In this document: one piece after another, positions 44,771-54,242 of the stretch
Numbering within the stretch: position 1 is the first letter of the stretch
Layout: each line of letters begins with the position of its first letter
Origin: Thermophagus xiamenensis
Lineage (GTDB): Bacteria > Bacteroidota > Bacteroidia > Bacteroidales > Marinilabiliaceae
DNA: 64,000 bases
Direction: 5' to 3'
Assembly: GCF_900112795.1 (NCBI RefSeq)
Contig: NZ_FONA01000001.1
Span: 1 to 64,000, forward strand
Translations under genes and position numbers: made by a program
The notes under the pieces: model-generated
Database searches by the model: none
Seen by the model: only the letters and a program-made list of their open reading frames with translations
What the model was told of the DNA's origin: nothing

Positions 44771-45811
44771 TTAATCATTCAATACTTCTAATAATCGATA
44801 GTAAGCTGGTTTTGGATTTAATGCAGAGTCGAAAATTAAAGGGGCAACTTTTTTCCCTTCGGTAAATCCCGGAATCCAAGACAACCCATCATGCTCACCC
44901 CACACAATAAAGGAATTAGAATTTTCACTCTCCAAAATCATCTGCATTAGGGCACCATAATAATGAGCTTGCTTTTCCAAAGCTTGAGGTCCAAAATCAT
45001 TAGAAGGGATGCCAATGTCAAGTTCTGTAATATTAGCCATCAGCCCTAGATCCCCTATTCGTTTAATATTTTGTTTAATTTCGTCCAAATCAATCTGATC
45101 AACAGTAAAATGAGACTGGAGGCCGATGGCATGTATGGGGATATTATTTTTTACCAATTTGGATGCCAACTCATAGACGGCATCAGACTTTTCATTCATC
45201 CCTTCTGCATCATAATCATTGTAATATAATATGGCATCAGGGTCAGACCGATGCGCATAAACAAAAGCAGAATCAATATAATCCGGACCAATAACCCTAT
45301 ACCAAACAGATTTCCTAAAATTATCTTCTTCTTCAACATCAATAGCTTCGTTAACAACATCCCACTCCTTTATTCTTCCTTTATACCTGGAAACAACCGT
45401 TGTAATATGATCTTTCATTATCTGCAATAATTCCTGGCGAGATAAAGTAGTATCATTCATCCAATAAGGTATTTGTTGATGCCAAACCAGACAATGTCCT
45501 CTAACTTTCATATCATTGGCTTCCGCAAAATTAATCAACTGATCGGCCAATTCGAAATGAAAGACCCCTCTTTCTGGTTGTATATAAACCGGTTTCATGA
45601 TATTTTCGGCCACCAAAGTATTGGCATTTTCTTTTAGAATTTTAACATAAGGATCATCTGCTGACATATTGAAAAAACTCGTGTGGACAGCAAATCCAAA
45701 GTTTAATCCTTTTTTATCTGCAGCTTTTCGTAATCCATGATATGAATTTTGACATGACATCCAAAACATCCCAAGAATTACCAAAACACCAATTTTTTTC
45801 CCTATAAGCAT
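44771..45811 (-). CDS. Endo-1,4-beta-xylanase, GH10
   Basis: 346 residues from ATG 45811; an in-frame ATG 14 codons upstream gives a worse signal. Lipoprotein signal MLIGKKIGVLVILGMFWMSC. GH10 signatures: FGFAVHTSFF, RGHCLVWHQQIPYW, the acid/base Glu in EWDVVNEAIDV, YYNDYD, IGLQSHF, the nucleophile Glu in NITELDIGIP, and VWGEHDGLSWIPG. It hydrolyses internal xylan bonds, producing short decorated oligosaccharides suited to GH67 and GH3. As a lipoprotein it may act at the outer surface before SusCD import. Confidence 0.94.
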   Translation of the reverse strand: MLIGKKIGVLVILGMFWMSCQNSYHGLRKAADKKGLNFGFAVHTSFFNMSADDPYVKILKENANTLVAENIMKPVYIQPERGVFHFELADQLINFAEANDMKVRGHCLVWHQQIPYWMNDTTLSRQELLQIMKDHITTVVSRYKGRIKEWDVVNEAIDVEEEDNFRKSVWYRVIGPDYIDSAFVYAHRSDPDAILYYNDYDAEGMNEKSDAVYELASKLVKNNIPIHAIGLQSHFTVDQIDLDEIKQNIKRIGDLGLMANITELDIGIPSNDFGPQALEKQAHYYGALMQMILESENSNSFIVWGEHDGLSWIPGFTEGKKVAPLIFDSALNPKPAYYRLLEVLND

Positions 45812-45972
45812 ATCCAATAAATTTAATTCAACAATTATAAAAAAAGCATTCATTCACAACAGGTTAATCACATAAAAAGAACTTCAAATCATAAGTTCAT
45901 ATTTTTCTATGGAATCCCTACAGAACATTGTAAAATTCCATGTTTGAGTAACGATGACTTTCCGGCACATAA

Positions 45973-48729
45973 TCATTTACTTTTAATTTTTACTTTGGCA
46001 GCTTTTAAACCGGAAGAATTAGCCGAAACAACGATTGTACCTGTTTTTTCCGGTTCTGCCCGGACAATAACTAAAGCCAAACCGTTAAAAGCATTCCTCA
46101 CCTTTGAAGGGAAAGCCGTCATATCAGCAGGATTTCCATTATCGGTAGCAACAATAGTTCCCGGGCCTTCAATACTGAATACAATTTCGTGATTACTACG
46201 GGGAACTACAAGACCATCCTTATCAACAATTTCTACTGTAATAAATGCAAGGTCATATCCGTTGGCCTCAATGACGTTTCTATCGGCCGTAAGGCGAAGT
46301 TTGGAAGCTTCACCAGTAGTTTTCACAACCGTCTGAGCCCAAGGCTTTCCATTTTTAAAGGCCAAAGCCTTCAATTCACCCGGTTCATAAATTACATTAT
46401 CCCACCTCAACCGATATTCAAATTTATTCTTTCTTTTACGACCTAATGATTTTCCATTAAGAAAAAGTTCAACCTCATCACCTGAAGTGAAAACATGAAC
46501 CGGGGTAATCTTCCCAACTCTTTCGGGCCAGTTCCAATGGGGCAATATATGAACCATAGGTAAATCTGGTCGCCAATGAGCCTGATAAAGATAAAACCGA
46601 TCTTTTTTAAAACCAGCCAAATCAATGATACCTGTATATGAACTGCGGGATAAATAATATGGTGTTGGTTCTCCCAAATAATCAAAGCCATTCCAAACAA
46701 ATTCCCCCGCAACAAATGGATGTTTCTCTAGTTCTCTAAAGACTTTATCGGCAGATGATCCAAAATCTACAGCATAAAGTTCATAGGAACTTACTTGACG
46801 ATTTTTTGAATCTCCGCCCATTCCATCCCGAATAGGTGAACTCAACTTATCAGTAACAGGAAATAAATAAACACCTCTGCTGCTCATGGCAGATGCTGTT
46901 TCACTGCTAAGAATCACTTTATTGGGAAATTTATCATGAAAGGCTTGATAAGAAGGTGGTCTTCGTATACGCTCAGTACCTTCAAACATCGGATCTTGCC
47001 TTATTCCTTCACCCTGATAATTTAGGCTAATAACATCGAGAGCTTCAGGGAAAGGCATATGTGGTTGAGCATAATTCATGGATGCAGTAGTCAATCGGGT
47101 AGGGTCCTCATCCTTTACAATTGCTGCTAGCTTTCTTGCCAATGCAGCCCCTTCTTCGCCGGTATATTGTTCACCAACCTCATTGCCAAAGCTCCAAAGA
47201 AAAACAGAAGGGCAATTTTTATCTCTACGAACCATTGCTCTTATATCCTGTTCAAACCATTCAGGGAAAATAAGATGAAAATCATGAGGTGTTTTTTTCA
47301 TCTCCCAGCAATCAAAAATTTCATCAATTACGAGAAAACCCATCTTATCAGTTAGCTCTAAAAGCTCGGGTGCCGGAGGATTGTGTGCCATTCGTATGGC
47401 ATTACACCCCATTTCTCTAAGTATCTCAAGCTGACGTTCGGCAGCGCGCGTATTGAAAGCTGCCCCCAAAGCACCCAAGTCGTGATGCTGGTTAACTCCC
47501 CTAATAGGAATATGTTCACCGTTGACAATCAAACCACTATCAGGGTTAAATTCAATCTGTCGAATTCCAAATCGAGTTTCATAACGATCTAGTCTGCTTT
47601 TATTTTGAAAAATTTCTGTAATAGCCACATATAACTTAGGCTCTTGTGTAGGTGGTGGGCCCCAAAGTCTTGGATTGGGTATTTCAATAACATTTTCAAC
47701 ATGAACCTTCCCTTTAGGAAAAACGGATGTTTCTTTGAGTTGGGAAACAGCTACGGGAGATTTTTCCGGAAGATCAACTTCCTCAAAAGCAAATACAGAA
47801 GTAACCACCTCAATATCCGCTTTTCGATTTCCTGTATTTTCAATATCAATTTTAATTTTAACGCTTGCTTTAGCCGAATCGATGTGCTCAGTAGAAATAA
47901 AAGTACCCCACTGAGCCACATGAACAGGATTGACCACTGTTAACCATACATTACGGTAAATGCCTCCACCGGGATACCATCGAGAAGAATAGTTTGGATT
48001 GTCTAACCGAATAGCCAATTGATTGACTCCTCCGAAAACAAGATAAGGAGTAAGATCCAGTCGCCATGAGTTATAACCATAAGGCCATCCCCCAACCAAA
48101 TAACCATTAAGCCATACCATAGCGTAAGACATGGCACCGTCCACATCTAAAAAAACCGTTTTCCCAGACCAATCCTCAGGAATCACAATTTTTTTCCGAT
48201 ACCAGGCTACGCCGTTAACGGGTAATCGGCCCATACCACCCCCTACTTCAGAATCCCATCCTTCCTGAAAGGGTCCGGTAATGGCCCAATCGTGAGGCAA
48301 ATTAACTTGCTGCCAAGAAGTATCATCAAAATCAATTTTAACAAACGGGAAATTTTCTCCAGGGTTACCCTCGGGTCGTACAAAGTGCTTGGAAGAATCT
48401 TTAATGAAAGCATTTCCGGAAGGGAGAATCCAGGGTTTTAATACCACCTGCCGGGCTTTCACTTTCTCTGCTTGCGTAGGCCGGGAATCGGCCACTCTCA
48501 ATTCGGCCACCTGTTTTAACTCAGGACGTACATCATAAATTAAATCATCCGGTTGCTCGCCCTCTTTATATTTATAAAATTTCCAATCCCTGTTGATGGA
48601 AATTTTCTGCCTTGCCGGAAGTACTTTTTGATCAGAAGAAGAACAACTAAAGAATAGAAAAATTATGGCAGTAATAGTATAATACCTTGAAAATCTTGAA
48701 GCACAATTACCAGAATAAAATAACCCCAT
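45973..48729 (-). CDS. Glycoside hydrolase family 2 lipoprotein
   Basis: 918 residues, lipoprotein (IIFLFFSCSSS). GH2 layout: sugar-binding jelly roll (VNLPHDWAITGPFQEG, GVAWYRKKIVIPEDW, YGYNSWRLDLTPYL), Ig-like domain, barrel with GVNQHHDLGALGAAFN, acid/base Glu in FLWSFGNEVGEQ and probable nucleophile Glu in ILSSETASAMSS, then DUF4982-type and further Ig-like domains (VHVFTSGDEVELFLNGKSLG, IEANGYDLAFITVEIVDKDG). Many such proteins are beta-galactosidases, but in a xylan locus it could remove galactose or another side-chain sugar. Lies between susD (75 bp) and GH10 (161 bp). Confidence 0.88.
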   Translation of the reverse strand: MGLFYSGNCASRFSRYYTITAIIFLFFSCSSSDQKVLPARQKISINRDWKFYKYKEGEQPDDLIYDVRPELKQVAELRVADSRPTQAEKVKARQVVLKPWILPSGNAFIKDSSKHFVRPEGNPGENFPFVKIDFDDTSWQQVNLPHDWAITGPFQEGWDSEVGGGMGRLPVNGVAWYRKKIVIPEDWSGKTVFLDVDGAMSYAMVWLNGYLVGGWPYGYNSWRLDLTPYLVFGGVNQLAIRLDNPNYSSRWYPGGGIYRNVWLTVVNPVHVAQWGTFISTEHIDSAKASVKIKIDIENTGNRKADIEVVTSVFAFEEVDLPEKSPVAVSQLKETSVFPKGKVHVENVIEIPNPRLWGPPPTQEPKLYVAITEIFQNKSRLDRYETRFGIRQIEFNPDSGLIVNGEHIPIRGVNQHHDLGALGAAFNTRAAERQLEILREMGCNAIRMAHNPPAPELLELTDKMGFLVIDEIFDCWEMKKTPHDFHLIFPEWFEQDIRAMVRRDKNCPSVFLWSFGNEVGEQYTGEEGAALARKLAAIVKDEDPTRLTTASMNYAQPHMPFPEALDVISLNYQGEGIRQDPMFEGTERIRRPPSYQAFHDKFPNKVILSSETASAMSSRGVYLFPVTDKLSSPIRDGMGGDSKNRQVSSYELYAVDFGSSADKVFRELEKHPFVAGEFVWNGFDYLGEPTPYYLSRSSYTGIIDLAGFKKDRFYLYQAHWRPDLPMVHILPHWNWPERVGKITPVHVFTSGDEVELFLNGKSLGRKRKNKFEYRLRWDNVIYEPGELKALAFKNGKPWAQTVVKTTGEASKLRLTADRNVIEANGYDLAFITVEIVDKDGLVVPRSNHEIVFSIEGPGTIVATDNGNPADMTAFPSKVRNAFNGLALVIVRAEPEKTGTIVVSANSSGLKAAKVKIKSK

Positions 48730-48804
48730 AAGTTAAAAATTAAATTTGGTGTTTTGGTTGTCCCTAAAATAGAACAACCAAAACACTTGTTCTAATGATA
48801 TGAA

Positions 48805-50763
48805 TTAATAATATCCTGGATTTTGATAGGCCTGTTTTTCTTCATCAGACAATTCTAATGCATCAATTTGGCTTTGTGGGATAGGACGAAGGTAATGATA
48901 ATCTTCTATGGTTCTTGTAAACACCTGAGGATCTTCTCCTTGCCTATCAAGTTCTGACGGTCCAATCTCATAAGTAGCTGCAATTCTATCCCAAGTCTGC
49001 GTTCTTACCAGGTCATACCACCTGTATCCTTCACCATAATACTCTCTAGACCTTTCGTCCAGGATATAATCAATGGTTATCTCATTTGGTGTGGCAGCGA
49101 TCATTTCCGCACTACGATCTTCATCTTTAGGTACATTGCCATTGTTATGCCAACGCCACTTTCCAGCGCGAGCCCGTATAACATTAATTAAATCTCTAGC
49201 ACTTTTACCTGGCTGAGTTATAGCTCCTTTAACAGCAGCCTCAGCACCAATAAAGTAAAATTCGGAAAATTTTGCAATATTGAATGGACGAGTACTTCCA
49301 GCATTAGGTTGACCTAACCCTCCGTTATTATCGGTTCTATAAACCCCAAGTTTCCAAAGACCGGGATATCTCAGCCGGCTGATTCCCCGAGGAGAAATAA
49401 CATAATCAGCTCTGCCTGGCAAAACGCCTGCACCTACATTACTATTATATTGAGAATTAGAATAATCAATAGGTTCTGAAGGTTCTTCATCAAGAAAAGT
49501 TAAAATAGGTTCTCCCGGATATACTATCAAATTATTAGCATTGTAAACATATTCAACCTCACTACCACCTTTAGGCCAGTTACCCCGATAAACCGTAGTA
49601 AAGGTTCCATCATAACGAGAATCATTAGTCTTATCGGCAAAAGTGTTTTCAATAACACCAATTGTGGGGCACATACGAGTCCAGGGCCTACCTAATGCCT
49701 GAGTAGCTTCCCTTTGAACAGAGCTAATAAGTTCATTCCACTCTGGGTCCGTTGCACTTCTAAGGTTGGTATAATTCCAGGTCATCATCCACACAGCAAA
49801 ATTATCCGGGGCACTACCACTTCCGTAGGTCAGACTTCCTCCGTTATAATACTCACTCTCTTCAGTGTGATCAGCATATAGTAAAATTTCATTGTTTCGA
49901 TCATTTTGTGCAAGATTGACATCATAAAAAGTCTCCTGCAAACCATAAGGTCCTGGATTATCAATTGCTTCAACAGCTATGTCATAAGCCTTTTGAAAAT
50001 ACCATTGGGCATCATGCCCGTCAGGATCGACCCGATCAGTTTCCGGATAGGTTGGAATGTTATTAGGATTTTCCAACCACCAGCCATAAGTCAAATAGGC
50101 TTTTGAAAGAAACAAACGCGCCACATTTTTGGTAACACCACCGGTTACTCTTGGGTATTCGGGTAAATCATTTACAGCCTCAATTAAATCGGGGAAAATA
50201 GCTTTTGTATATACTTCCGGAACTGTATTACGAACTGAAAGACGTGAAGGGGAAGTATTAAACGCTAATTCTCCGGCGCCCAAATCCAAAGGCACTCCGC
50301 CAAATGTTTGAACCAGCATAAAATAATCAAAGGCTCTAAAAAACTTGGCTTCGGCAATAAGGGAAGGCGGAATAGACTCTACCTCTTCGGCATTTTCTAT
50401 AATTCCGTTGGCAGTATTAATATTAGGGAAGGCTGCCGACCATAAAACATCAGCCCTACTGCTGCTAGGGGTTAATGATCCGGCACCGGATAAATCCATA
50501 TCTTTAAAATTAGCATCAGCACTTTGAGCATACGTTACCTCATCCGTTCCTGTTAGGCAAGCATTGTAATAATATGCTTGTCCATAAATATATCGTAGAT
50601 GAGCATACAAAGAAGTTATACCTCCTATAACTCCTTTTTCGGTTTTAAAATATCCTGGTTCATAGATGCTTCTAGGTTGCTCATCGAGGACATCCGAACA
50701 TCCCCAAAGGAACGCCATTAATACTATTGTTCCAACAACTTTTTTTATATATCTGTTTTTCAT
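48805..50763 (-). CDS. SusD/RagB family glycan-binding lipoprotein
   Basis: 652 residues, lipoprotein with Cys22 (MAFLWGCSDVLDEQP). The SusD helical fold is shown by KTEKGVIGGITSLYAHLRY, AEAKFFRAFDYFMLVQTFGGVPL, ARLFLSKAYLTYGWW, FNIAKFSEFYFIGAEAAV, and YILDERSREYYGEGYRWYDLVR. It caps the SusC barrel and binds the oligosaccharide at the cell surface. It starts 11 bp after susC ends, so the two are co-translated from one mRNA. Confidence 0.95.
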   Translation of the reverse strand: MKNRYIKKVVGTIVLMAFLWGCSDVLDEQPRSIYEPGYFKTEKGVIGGITSLYAHLRYIYGQAYYYNACLTGTDEVTYAQSADANFKDMDLSGAGSLTPSSSRADVLWSAAFPNINTANGIIENAEEVESIPPSLIAEAKFFRAFDYFMLVQTFGGVPLDLGAGELAFNTSPSRLSVRNTVPEVYTKAIFPDLIEAVNDLPEYPRVTGGVTKNVARLFLSKAYLTYGWWLENPNNIPTYPETDRVDPDGHDAQWYFQKAYDIAVEAIDNPGPYGLQETFYDVNLAQNDRNNEILLYADHTEESEYYNGGSLTYGSGSAPDNFAVWMMTWNYTNLRSATDPEWNELISSVQREATQALGRPWTRMCPTIGVIENTFADKTNDSRYDGTFTTVYRGNWPKGGSEVEYVYNANNLIVYPGEPILTFLDEEPSEPIDYSNSQYNSNVGAGVLPGRADYVISPRGISRLRYPGLWKLGVYRTDNNGGLGQPNAGSTRPFNIAKFSEFYFIGAEAAVKGAITQPGKSARDLINVIRARAGKWRWHNNGNVPKDEDRSAEMIAATPNEITIDYILDERSREYYGEGYRWYDLVRTQTWDRIAATYEIGPSELDRQGEDPQVFTRTIEDYHYLRPIPQSQIDALELSDEEKQAYQNPGYY

Positions 50764-50774
50764 TGTTCTGTTGT

Positions 50775-53700
50775 TTAAAAGGTCAAGTTAATACCAAATA
50801 AGAAATTTCGAGTAGATGGGGTATTAGTACCTATGGTTAATAACCGAGGTTGATAAGTTTCTGTAACAGCGACATTTTCATTCCCATACGAATTGGTTTC
50901 GGGGTCCATTCCTGATTCTTTATGATAAGGAGAGAACAAAACAAAAGGATTTTGAACAGAGAAATAAACTCGGCATCTATCAATCCCTGTTTTATCTAAC
51001 CAATTATTCTGATTAAAGTTATAACCCAATGTAAGGGTACGAATTTTCAGATAAGATGCATCAAAATAACCTAAAGTACTACCATACTTGGGATTATCCC
51101 CGTCGGTAATTCCTCCTGGTTTGGGGTATCTTACATTAGGGTTTTCGGGCGTCCAGTAATCAACATCCACATTACCTCTTCTACCATTTAACATATTAAG
51201 ATAACCTGAGGCAGAGTAAAGAGTACTAATTAATGTACCACCTCCTTGAAAAACACCAACGGCAGAAAAATCAACATTTTTATATGCTACTCGTGTATTA
51301 AATCCACCCTGAAAATCGGGATCTACTTCAATAACCTGACGGTCGTCGGGACCTATTTGGCGAACCGGGGTTCCGTCTTCATTATACCCACCTGTATATT
51401 TAACTTTAATCATCCCAACATTACCTCCGGGTTCCAAAATATCCAGATAGGGATCTCCCTCTTGCCAGAGCCCAATTCTTTCATAATCATAAATAACATT
51501 TATAGGGTGTCCAACAAACCACCAATTGCTTTCATCCCTATCCTGTCCAGATGCCAATGCCACCAATTCATTTTTATTAGAATACAGGTTTATTCCGGCT
51601 TCCCAGGTCCAGCCATTAAGATCATCGATAATGATTCCATTAAGAGATATTTCAAAACCTTTATTTTGTGTTTCTCCAATATTGGCCATATAACTGCTCA
51701 CCCCTGAAGTACTTGGCAAGTTAACTTCCAGCAATATATCCTTTGTTTTCTGAACATAATACTCGAAGGTACCGGAAATGCGATGTCCCAATAAAGAAAA
51801 ATCTACCCCATAATTCCAGGTTTCGGAATACTCCCAGCCCAGCTCATCATTAGGTAACTCTGAGACATAAAAACCAGTTGCGAACTCACTTCCGAAATTA
51901 TAGGGTCGAGTATTTAATAATCCCAACGTTTTATAAGGGTCAACGGCTTGGTTAGATGTTTGCCCGTAACCAACTCTTAATTTTAGGTTATTAATAAAAT
52001 CCAAATCCTGCATGAAAGTCTCCTCCGAAATATTCCAACCCACGGATACAGCCGGATAGGTATGCCATTTATGACCTTCGGCCAGTCGGGAAGAACCATC
52101 GGAACGAATCGTCGCCATTACCATATAGCGATCATCAAAAGAATACATAACGCGTCCCATCCAAGACAGGAGTCCACTCACTTCATAATCTTGATCTGCA
52201 GGGTCGATGGTAATCTCACCATCTGCCCGGCCCAGATTATAAAACTGAAAATGGTCGGCCGGAATATCCTTAGCTGAAACTTGTGACTTGTTATATTTGG
52301 TCTCTTCAGCCGAATAGAGTGCTACAACATTCAATCGGTGTTTGTCGGCAAAAGTTCGATCGTAAGTCAATAAATTTTCGATAGCCCAATTAGTGGTAAA
52401 TGAATTGGCAATGGTAGCAGTAGACGGGGTTGTAGCATTGGATGCAAACACACCTTCTCCGGTATAGCTTCCTTCGTTCTTTGTACGAAAATTCAAGCCA
52501 ATATTTAACCGATATTTTAGTCCTTCGATTCCCGGGATTTTCACCTCTCCAAACAAAGTATTGTAAGACCCAAAAACTTTATCCTGATCAATCCATTTGT
52601 CTCCTAAATTATTTATTGTCTCCTCAGTATAAACCCACTGTTCATCCAAAGGCATCTGAACAGTTCTTTTCAAGGAACCATCTTCATTATAGGGATTAGC
52701 TATTGGAGATAAACTTAATAATCCATAAAGGCTTAAATTATCTCCATTAGAGATAGAATAGTTATTATTGGATGTAAAACCCAAACGAAGATACTCACCT
52801 ATTTCCTGGTCAAGAGTTCCTCTAAAAGAAAAACGTTCATAGTCTTGCCCAGGGATTACTGCTTCATCCTTATAGTAGCCAATTCCAAAGTTATAACTAC
52901 TATTTTCACCTCCACCGGCGATACTCAAATCGTGACTAGTAACCATAGCAGAGGTATAAAACATATCCTGCCAATCGGTATTTATGTCATTGGATTCATC
53001 CAGAGTATTGGTAAACTGACCGGCAGCTTCTCTTAATTTAACAAAATCAGGGCCGTCCATCATCGGATATTCAGCAAAAAGAGTTTTGATTCCGTAATAT
53101 CCATTATAAGAAACTTTTGCAGCTTGTCCCTTCTGTCCTTTTTTGGAAGTAATTAAAATAACGCCATTTGCTCCTCTCGAGCCATAAATAGCTGTTGCTG
53201 AAGCATCTTTTAAAATATCCACACTTTGAATGGTATTAGGATTAATATCACCAATTGACCCGGCAAAGGGAATCCCGTCCAAAACAATCAGCGGATCATT
53301 ACTGGCATTTAACGAACGCGTACCCCGGATGCGAATTTGCATTTCAGAACCTGGCTTTGTAGAAGTCCTGCTCATCTGCACACCGGGTAACCTTCCCTGC
53401 AGCGCTTCAGTAACATTGGAAGAAGCCACTTCATTCAATTCCTCACCTTTAATTGATGCAACTGAACCAGTAACAGCTTCTTTTCTTTGTGTACCATAGC
53501 CTACAACAACAATCTCGTCCAGAGCCAATAGATCTTCTTTCATCACCACATCAATAACATTTCTGTTTTCTACCGGAACAACAATTGGTTCAAATCCAAC
53601 AAAATTAAACCTTAAAGAAGCGTCCTCTGGAACACTTAAGGAATACTCACCATTTATGTTTGTAATGGTCCCTGTAGTGGTACCTTGAACAACAATATTG

Positions 53701-53843
53701 ACACCGGGCAAAGGCTCACCATTGGTGTCAGTAACTTTTCCTGTCACCCTTATCTCTTGTGAAAGGGAAACAAATGATACCGATAAAAAAAGGGTTAATG
53801 CAAAAAATACCCTTTTCGATAATAGTCTATGATTTTTTTTCAT
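50775..53843 (-). CDS. SusC/RagA family TonB-dependent outer-membrane transporter
   Basis: 1022 residues with signal peptide (KRVFFALTLFLSVSFVSLSQ). N-terminal carboxypeptidase-regulatory-like domain (VTGKVTDTNGEPLPGVNIVV ... GEYSLSVPEDA), TonB box region DEIVVVGYGTQRKEAVTGS, plug (ALQGRLPGVQMSRTSTKPGS, IYGSRGANGVILITSKKG), a 22-strand barrel, and a C-terminus ending NFLFGINLTF. It imports xylo-oligosaccharides together with SusD, powered by TonB. First gene of the minus-strand operon; direct repeats at 54056-54132 may be the site through which the hybrid regulator induces it. Confidence 0.96.
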   Translation of the reverse strand: MKKNHRLLSKRVFFALTLFLSVSFVSLSQEIRVTGKVTDTNGEPLPGVNIVVQGTTTGTITNINGEYSLSVPEDASLRFNFVGFEPIVVPVENRNVIDVVMKEDLLALDEIVVVGYGTQRKEAVTGSVASIKGEELNEVASSNVTEALQGRLPGVQMSRTSTKPGSEMQIRIRGTRSLNASNDPLIVLDGIPFAGSIGDINPNTIQSVDILKDASATAIYGSRGANGVILITSKKGQKGQAAKVSYNGYYGIKTLFAEYPMMDGPDFVKLREAAGQFTNTLDESNDINTDWQDMFYTSAMVTSHDLSIAGGGENSSYNFGIGYYKDEAVIPGQDYERFSFRGTLDQEIGEYLRLGFTSNNNYSISNGDNLSLYGLLSLSPIANPYNEDGSLKRTVQMPLDEQWVYTEETINNLGDKWIDQDKVFGSYNTLFGEVKIPGIEGLKYRLNIGLNFRTKNEGSYTGEGVFASNATTPSTATIANSFTTNWAIENLLTYDRTFADKHRLNVVALYSAEETKYNKSQVSAKDIPADHFQFYNLGRADGEITIDPADQDYEVSGLLSWMGRVMYSFDDRYMVMATIRSDGSSRLAEGHKWHTYPAVSVGWNISEETFMQDLDFINNLKLRVGYGQTSNQAVDPYKTLGLLNTRPYNFGSEFATGFYVSELPNDELGWEYSETWNYGVDFSLLGHRISGTFEYYVQKTKDILLEVNLPSTSGVSSYMANIGETQNKGFEISLNGIIIDDLNGWTWEAGINLYSNKNELVALASGQDRDESNWWFVGHPINVIYDYERIGLWQEGDPYLDILEPGGNVGMIKVKYTGGYNEDGTPVRQIGPDDRQVIEVDPDFQGGFNTRVAYKNVDFSAVGVFQGGGTLISTLYSASGYLNMLNGRRGNVDVDYWTPENPNVRYPKPGGITDGDNPKYGSTLGYFDASYLKIRTLTLGYNFNQNNWLDKTGIDRCRVYFSVQNPFVLFSPYHKESGMDPETNSYGNENVAVTETYQPRLLTIGTNTPSTRNFLFGINLTF

Positions 53844-54242
53844 TTCGTTTAATTTGTTAATTAGTTAATATATAGAAGAAACCAAGCCATTCAATTATCC
53901 AAATCCAAGAAGACCGTTCTGTGCTGTAATGCCTCAACAATTAACAAATATGCACACCTTACTTTTCCCCAAAGCTAAAAATTCATTTTTTTTAACAGGG
54001 CATCCAATCATTTAGCTTTTAAACTATCCAAAAATACGGACAAAGAATGGCGAACGAGGAGATATTTTTATTTTAAAGGTTTACAAATGCTAAAAAAGGT
54101 GGAGATTTTTAGCAAAACAGTGGATATTTTTACATTTAAGAAAATTAAACCAAAAATTCATTAAAAAAATACGTCCACGATTGTATGATTAATAACTATA
54201 ACTCAACACACAAAAATAGAGATAGTAAGTAACAGTATTTTC
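53844..54242. promoter_or_regulatory. Control region between the hybrid regulator and susC
   Basis: 399 bp. On the minus strand TAGCTTTG (53970-53977 on the plus strand reads CAAAGCTA) matches TAnnTTTG about 127 bp before the susC start. Further upstream lie three direct repeats (54056-54132). The hybrid regulator gene ends at 54243 and no terminator hairpin was found for it. Confidence 0.5.
54056..54132 (-). promoter_or_regulatory. Three helically phased direct repeats, candidate regulator site
   Basis: On the minus strand TAAAAATATCTCC (ends at 54070), TAAAAATCTCCACC (54111) and TAAAAATATCCACT (54132). The shared ATTTTTA parts start at 54064, 54105 and 54126, spaced 41 and 21 bp, close to four and two helix turns. 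AraC-type regulators bind direct repeats about two turns apart, and the neighbouring hybrid regulator ends in an AraC domain. Confidence 0.5.

Noticed and set aside
45919-45953. Inverted pair ATGGAAT / ATTCCAT between GH2 and GH10
   Set aside because: Seven bases with a long loop and no T run are too weak to call a terminator or operator.
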